From Marinoscillum sp965229915 (GTDB taxonomy: Bacteria > Bacteroidota > Bacteroidia > Cytophagales > Cyclobacteriaceae), in the NCBI RefSeq assembly GCF_965229915.1, contig NZ_CBDDJZ010000001.1:1488001-1552000 (forward strand): a DNA stretch of 64,000 nt, written 5' to 3'. Positions 61,169 to 64,000 of this stretch are shown in pieces. The notes beneath the pieces are model-generated. The model made no database searches and was not told where the DNA came from. It was given only the letters and a program-made list of their open reading frames with translations. Position 1 is the stretch's first letter. Every line of letters begins with the position of its first letter. The translations under genes were made by a program, and so were the position numbers.

Positions 61169-63730
61169 CTATTTCAGCACATGAATAAACCCCTTGTATT
61201 GCGAACGCGAAAACTTCACCAGATAGTAGTAAACCCCTGCATCCACATTCTGTCCATCCCAAACAAACTCACGACTTGCGCTTTGGTAAACAGTGGTACC
61301 ATTGCGATCATGCACTGAGAAGGACTCAAAAAAGTCATCGCAATTATCCTGGGGTAAGTTTTGCGAAGATTCACGCAGGTTGGTCAGTGTGTACACATCA
61401 TTTACGCCATCACCATTTGGAGTAAACACGTTAGGTGGTTCAAATCGATTGAATTGCTCACGCGTCTCTTGCACCTCAAATCGGATGGCCATTGTATCCA
61501 GCCGCGGACGAATACAATTATTGTCATATGCAATAAACGGAATCTCAAAAAAGGCTGAAGTTTCTCCAAAATCTAAGAGGGAGCATTCTGGAAGCCATCT
61601 GAAAGTGGATGTCACTTCCCCAAAACCTGTACGTGGCTCAAACTCAATCAACTCTGATCGGGGCAAACGAGCGGGATTAAAAAACTCGATGGTTACTGAA
61701 TCCCCAAGATCAAAATCACTGGCAGTAATATCCAACTCAAATAGTTGATTGAGCTGCAAAACAGTATCCGCATAACTATCAAAGTTTGGTTTTTCATTTG
61801 GAGGAATCATGATGTGCACCTTGATTACCTTTTCATCCTGATTGGTCACCTGACAGTCATCATAATCTTCTGACCTGAAGACAAGCTCATAGGTAGTGTT
61901 TTCGGATATCTTCAGAGCATCACAGGAAGTGCTCCAGGCAAACCCGGACTCTGCTATGCCTAAACCGGTAGCTCCTTCGAATTGGATCCCACTAGCTACA
62001 GGGTCAAATCCAGTTCCCTGAAGAGACAGGTTAATCTCATCCATGTCCGCATCGGTAGCCCGAACGTCAAACACCAGCTGATCACCCAGATTAATGCTTA
62101 CAGAATCATCTGAATCTACGGTCACAATAGGACTCGTGTTGTCAGGAAGGATCACCTCAAAGTTGAACCACTTCACGGTAGGACTGGGCACCATACAGTC
62201 ATCCAGATCTTCCGCAAAAACTCCTACTTCAAAGTCTTTGTATTGAGAGAAATCAAACTGCGTGCATTCCGTACGCCAAATCAGCTGACCTTCAGTCCTG
62301 CCACTCTCCTGCTGTGTAGTGATCAACTCAAAACCGTATTGTGACGGATTAGTCAATCCCTTGATTTTTAGTTCCAGCTCAATACTGTCATTGTTTATAT
62401 CTTCAGAAATGATCGCAAGCTTTAGACTGTCGCCTTCCATGACTTGATAAGCCTGAACGATGAAATCATCGATTACTGGAAACGTATTTGGGGGTGGCTC
62501 CACAAATACTCTCAGCCTGGCCGTATCTAGCTGAGGAACGGGACAGGCATCATCAGATGCGATAAGATCTATAATAAACGGTGCATTTCTCACTGGTGGA
62601 CAGCCTGGCATACATACTTCTACTATTAAAGAATCCTGACCGGCAGTAATCTGTTCATTGTTGATTTGAAACACATCATCCAGGTAGCCATTAAAATTTA
62701 CACCCTTTGCACGCAGACTGATTGTTTCTCCGGCAGAGACATTCGTCACAACAAACTCGAAGCACTTGTCCTCAGAAAGTGTAAAAGACAGCACATCCTC
62801 CTCTGGATTAAAATCTGGTTGACCAGGTATACTGACAGCCACCTCTGGTGGATCAGGAGGGTTGCATCCATCTACCACGAGCATCTGAAAGTCCCGCTGC
62901 ATTTCGCCTAGTTTCACATCTCCTCTCCATTCTTCTACGATCACAGAAAACACATAGACTCCGGTACTAGATGGATTTACAGTCAATAGACCTTCATTGC
63001 TTATAGCCAGTGGCCTGGAACCAGGCACGATGTTGTCAACTGAGTATCCTCCAGCCCAGGTAACTGGTATGTGAGGCTTGGGAGTGATCGGAGGAAAAGC
63101 AACCAAAGCACTGCTATTGAGAGGGGTGGTGAGGTAATAAGCCAACGAATCTCCATCAGGGTCTGTACCTGTAAAATCGGTATAGTACAGCTGGTCCACG
63201 CATGCATAATCACTGAGTGGTCTTAACAAGGTAGGTGAGGAATTGATAAAAGGTGCGCCATCCTTCCAAAGTGGCGGGATTTCCAACACGTACTTCATTC
63301 CTGTTCCACCGGGGTTATTGATGTTTTTGATGACCTCATTTCTGCAGCAGCGCTCATGCACGATGTAGTACCCTTCCTCATCAGCAAAATCTTCGGGATT
63401 GAACTCAAAGTCAGCTGCGTAGAGTACTTTGGACGTTTCGAGTTCGTCAATAGCACACTCTTGATTGGTATAGGGAACCTCCGAAATAGAAACCAGGAAC
63501 AGTTCATACACACCCACACGTTCATTGTCTTTATTGGAAAAAATATGAACATCGATGGAAGGCTCGTAGAAGGTGTTCTCCTGCTGCACCTCATCCCGAT
63601 ACTGTATTAATGAAATGCGGTACAGTCCTACATCCAGGGTCTTAAATTCAATTTCTCCACCCACAATGTGAAACCCATATCCGGCCATGGATAGCATAGC
63701 CAAAGCAAAAGTTAAGAGGTGCTTTTTCAT
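61169..63730 (-). CDS. Large secreted protein with T9SS type B sorting domain
   Basis: This 853-residue protein has a signal peptide ending near GYGFH and a long series of beta-sandwich-like modules separated by proline/acidic linkers. The C-terminus carries the gliding-motility-type sorting signal: NVFTPNGDGVND, FSVHDRNGTTVYQ, FVWDGQNVDAGVYYYLVKF and KGFIHVLK. It should be exported by the type IX system and released or bound at the surface. Paired cysteines (CCRNEV and others) suggest disulfides. The body resembles adhesin or surface-layer modules; the ligand is unknown. Confidence 0.9.
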   Translation of the reverse strand: MKKHLLTFALAMLSMAGYGFHIVGGEIEFKTLDVGLYRISLIQYRDEVQQENTFYEPSIDVHIFSNKDNERVGVYELFLVSISEVPYTNQECAIDELETSKVLYAADFEFNPEDFADEEGYYIVHERCCRNEVIKNINNPGGTGMKYVLEIPPLWKDGAPFINSSPTLLRPLSDYACVDQLYYTDFTGTDPDGDSLAYYLTTPLNSSALVAFPPITPKPHIPVTWAGGYSVDNIVPGSRPLAISNEGLLTVNPSSTGVYVFSVIVEEWRGDVKLGEMQRDFQMLVVDGCNPPDPPEVAVSIPGQPDFNPEEDVLSFTLSEDKCFEFVVTNVSAGETISLRAKGVNFNGYLDDVFQINNEQITAGQDSLIVEVCMPGCPPVRNAPFIIDLIASDDACPVPQLDTARLRVFVEPPPNTFPVIDDFIVQAYQVMEGDSLKLAIISEDINNDSIELELKIKGLTNPSQYGFELITTQQESGRTEGQLIWRTECTQFDFSQYKDFEVGVFAEDLDDCMVPSPTVKWFNFEVILPDNTSPIVTVDSDDSVSINLGDQLVFDVRATDADMDEINLSLQGTGFDPVASGIQFEGATGLGIAESGFAWSTSCDALKISENTTYELVFRSEDYDDCQVTNQDEKVIKVHIMIPPNEKPNFDSYADTVLQLNQLFELDITASDFDLGDSVTIEFFNPARLPRSELIEFEPRTGFGEVTSTFRWLPECSLLDFGETSAFFEIPFIAYDNNCIRPRLDTMAIRFEVQETREQFNRFEPPNVFTPNGDGVNDVYTLTNLRESSQNLPQDNCDDFFESFSVHDRNGTTVYQSASREFVWDGQNVDAGVYYYLVKFSRSQYKGFIHVLK

Positions 63731-63800
63731 TTTTTAGGCTTCCTGTTTGGTTGAACAGCTTTTTACTGTCAAACCCCAACTTCCCGGACAAAACAATTGT

Positions 63801-63808
63801 TAGTTTTG
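63801..63808 (+). promoter_or_regulatory. Bacteroidota -7 element for the 63816 gene
   Basis: TAGTTTTG fits TAnnTTTG exactly and is 7 nt before the ATG, which would give a nearly leaderless transcript. No TTTG at the -33 distance was found. Confidence 0.35.
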
Positions 63809-63815
63809 CGCCGAA

Positions 63816-64000
63816 ATGAAGACTAGTAAAGTTATCGAAAAGCTTGAGATTACCGGTGTCTCAGCAGAAGGAAAAAGCGTCGCACGACACGACAACAGGG
63901 TCATCTTTATAAAAAACGGTGCTCCCGGTGATGTAGTGGATGTCAGAATAGTTGGGAAGCGTAAGAAGTTTTTTGAAGGTGAGATTGTTCATTTCCATGA
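63816..64000 (+). CDS. TRAM-domain RNA methyltransferase (RlmD-type), 5' end only
   Basis: The ATG at 63816 opens 61 codons to the window edge. The visible N-terminus, KVIEKLEITGVSAEGKSVARHD then VIFIKNGAPGDVVDVRIVGKRKKFFEGEIV, is the TRAM domain that opens RlmD/TrmA-like uracil-5-methyltransferases. It probably methylates 23S rRNA at uridine 1939, but the catalytic part is outside the window, so the subfamily is not proven. Confidence 0.75.
   Translation, partial: MKTSKVIEKLEITGVSAEGKSVARHDNRVIFIKNGAPGDVVDVRIVGKRKKFFEGEIVHFH

Overview
The window looks like a chromosomal segment of a member of the Bacteroidota, probably order Cytophagales. Supporting signs are a protein ending in a gliding-motility-type (T9SS type B) sorting domain, a DUF5686/CarboxypepD_reg protein, a GSII-type glutamine synthetase, promoters of the TTTG-N19/20-TAnnTTTG kind, many TPR sensor kinases and beta-barrel proteins, and genes that rarely use a strong Shine-Dalgarno. 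There are no phage, IS, CRISPR or rRNA genes. No genus can be named from the sequence alone.

Layout. 1-10516: housekeeping and envelope genes (DUF3109, YceI, thiL, methylmalonyl-CoA epimerase, an IscA-type protein, a lone FtsX/MacB-type permease, a collagen-like/PhoX-like lipoprotein and a di-haem MauG-like lipoprotein). 10517-10688: a perfectly closed 172-bp palindromic intergenic element. 10692-15320 (minus): an assimilatory sulfur operon (siroheme sulfite reductase, cobA, precorrin-2 dehydrogenase, cysH). Its 450-nt leader holds a good promoter, an S-box (SAM-I) riboswitch, a short ORF ending in six consecutive Cys codons, a second short ORF with nine Cys in 14 codons, and an intrinsic terminator just before the first gene. 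15429-26674 (minus): an OmpA-domain protein, a TspO-like protein, a PurF-like enzyme and nuoHIJKLMN without nuoA-G. 26677-36996: gluconokinase, a serine hydrolase, two tandem TPR histidine kinases, two small proteins of unknown function, a PAS kinase and a DASS transporter.

37099-43486 is a self-contained sigma-54 circuit. It has a lipoprotein, a CHASE3-like hybrid kinase with REC and HPt domains, an NtrC-family activator, then a predicted barrel protein, a small membrane protein and a coiled-coil lipoprotein. A -24/-12 promoter precedes both the regulator genes and the first target gene. 44306-51821 looks like a polysaccharide synthesis/export island. It has an LTA-synthase-like enzyme fused to TPRs, a TPR plus YaiO-type outer-membrane barrel, a secreted TIM-barrel-like protein, a degenerate receiver, a HEAT membrane protein, a processive GT2 synthase and a SnoaL-like protein. 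51984-52297 holds tRNA-Lys(UUU) and a decayed copy of its 3' half. 53197-56998 is a nitrogen module (GSII, barrel protein, Amt). The window ends with a PLP enzyme, DUF5686, a large T9SS type B cargo protein and the start of a TRAM-domain RNA methyltransferase.

The most notable item is the layered S-box/polycysteine leader of the sulfite reductase operon. Next come the sigma-54 autoregulatory circuit and the exopolysaccharide-like island.
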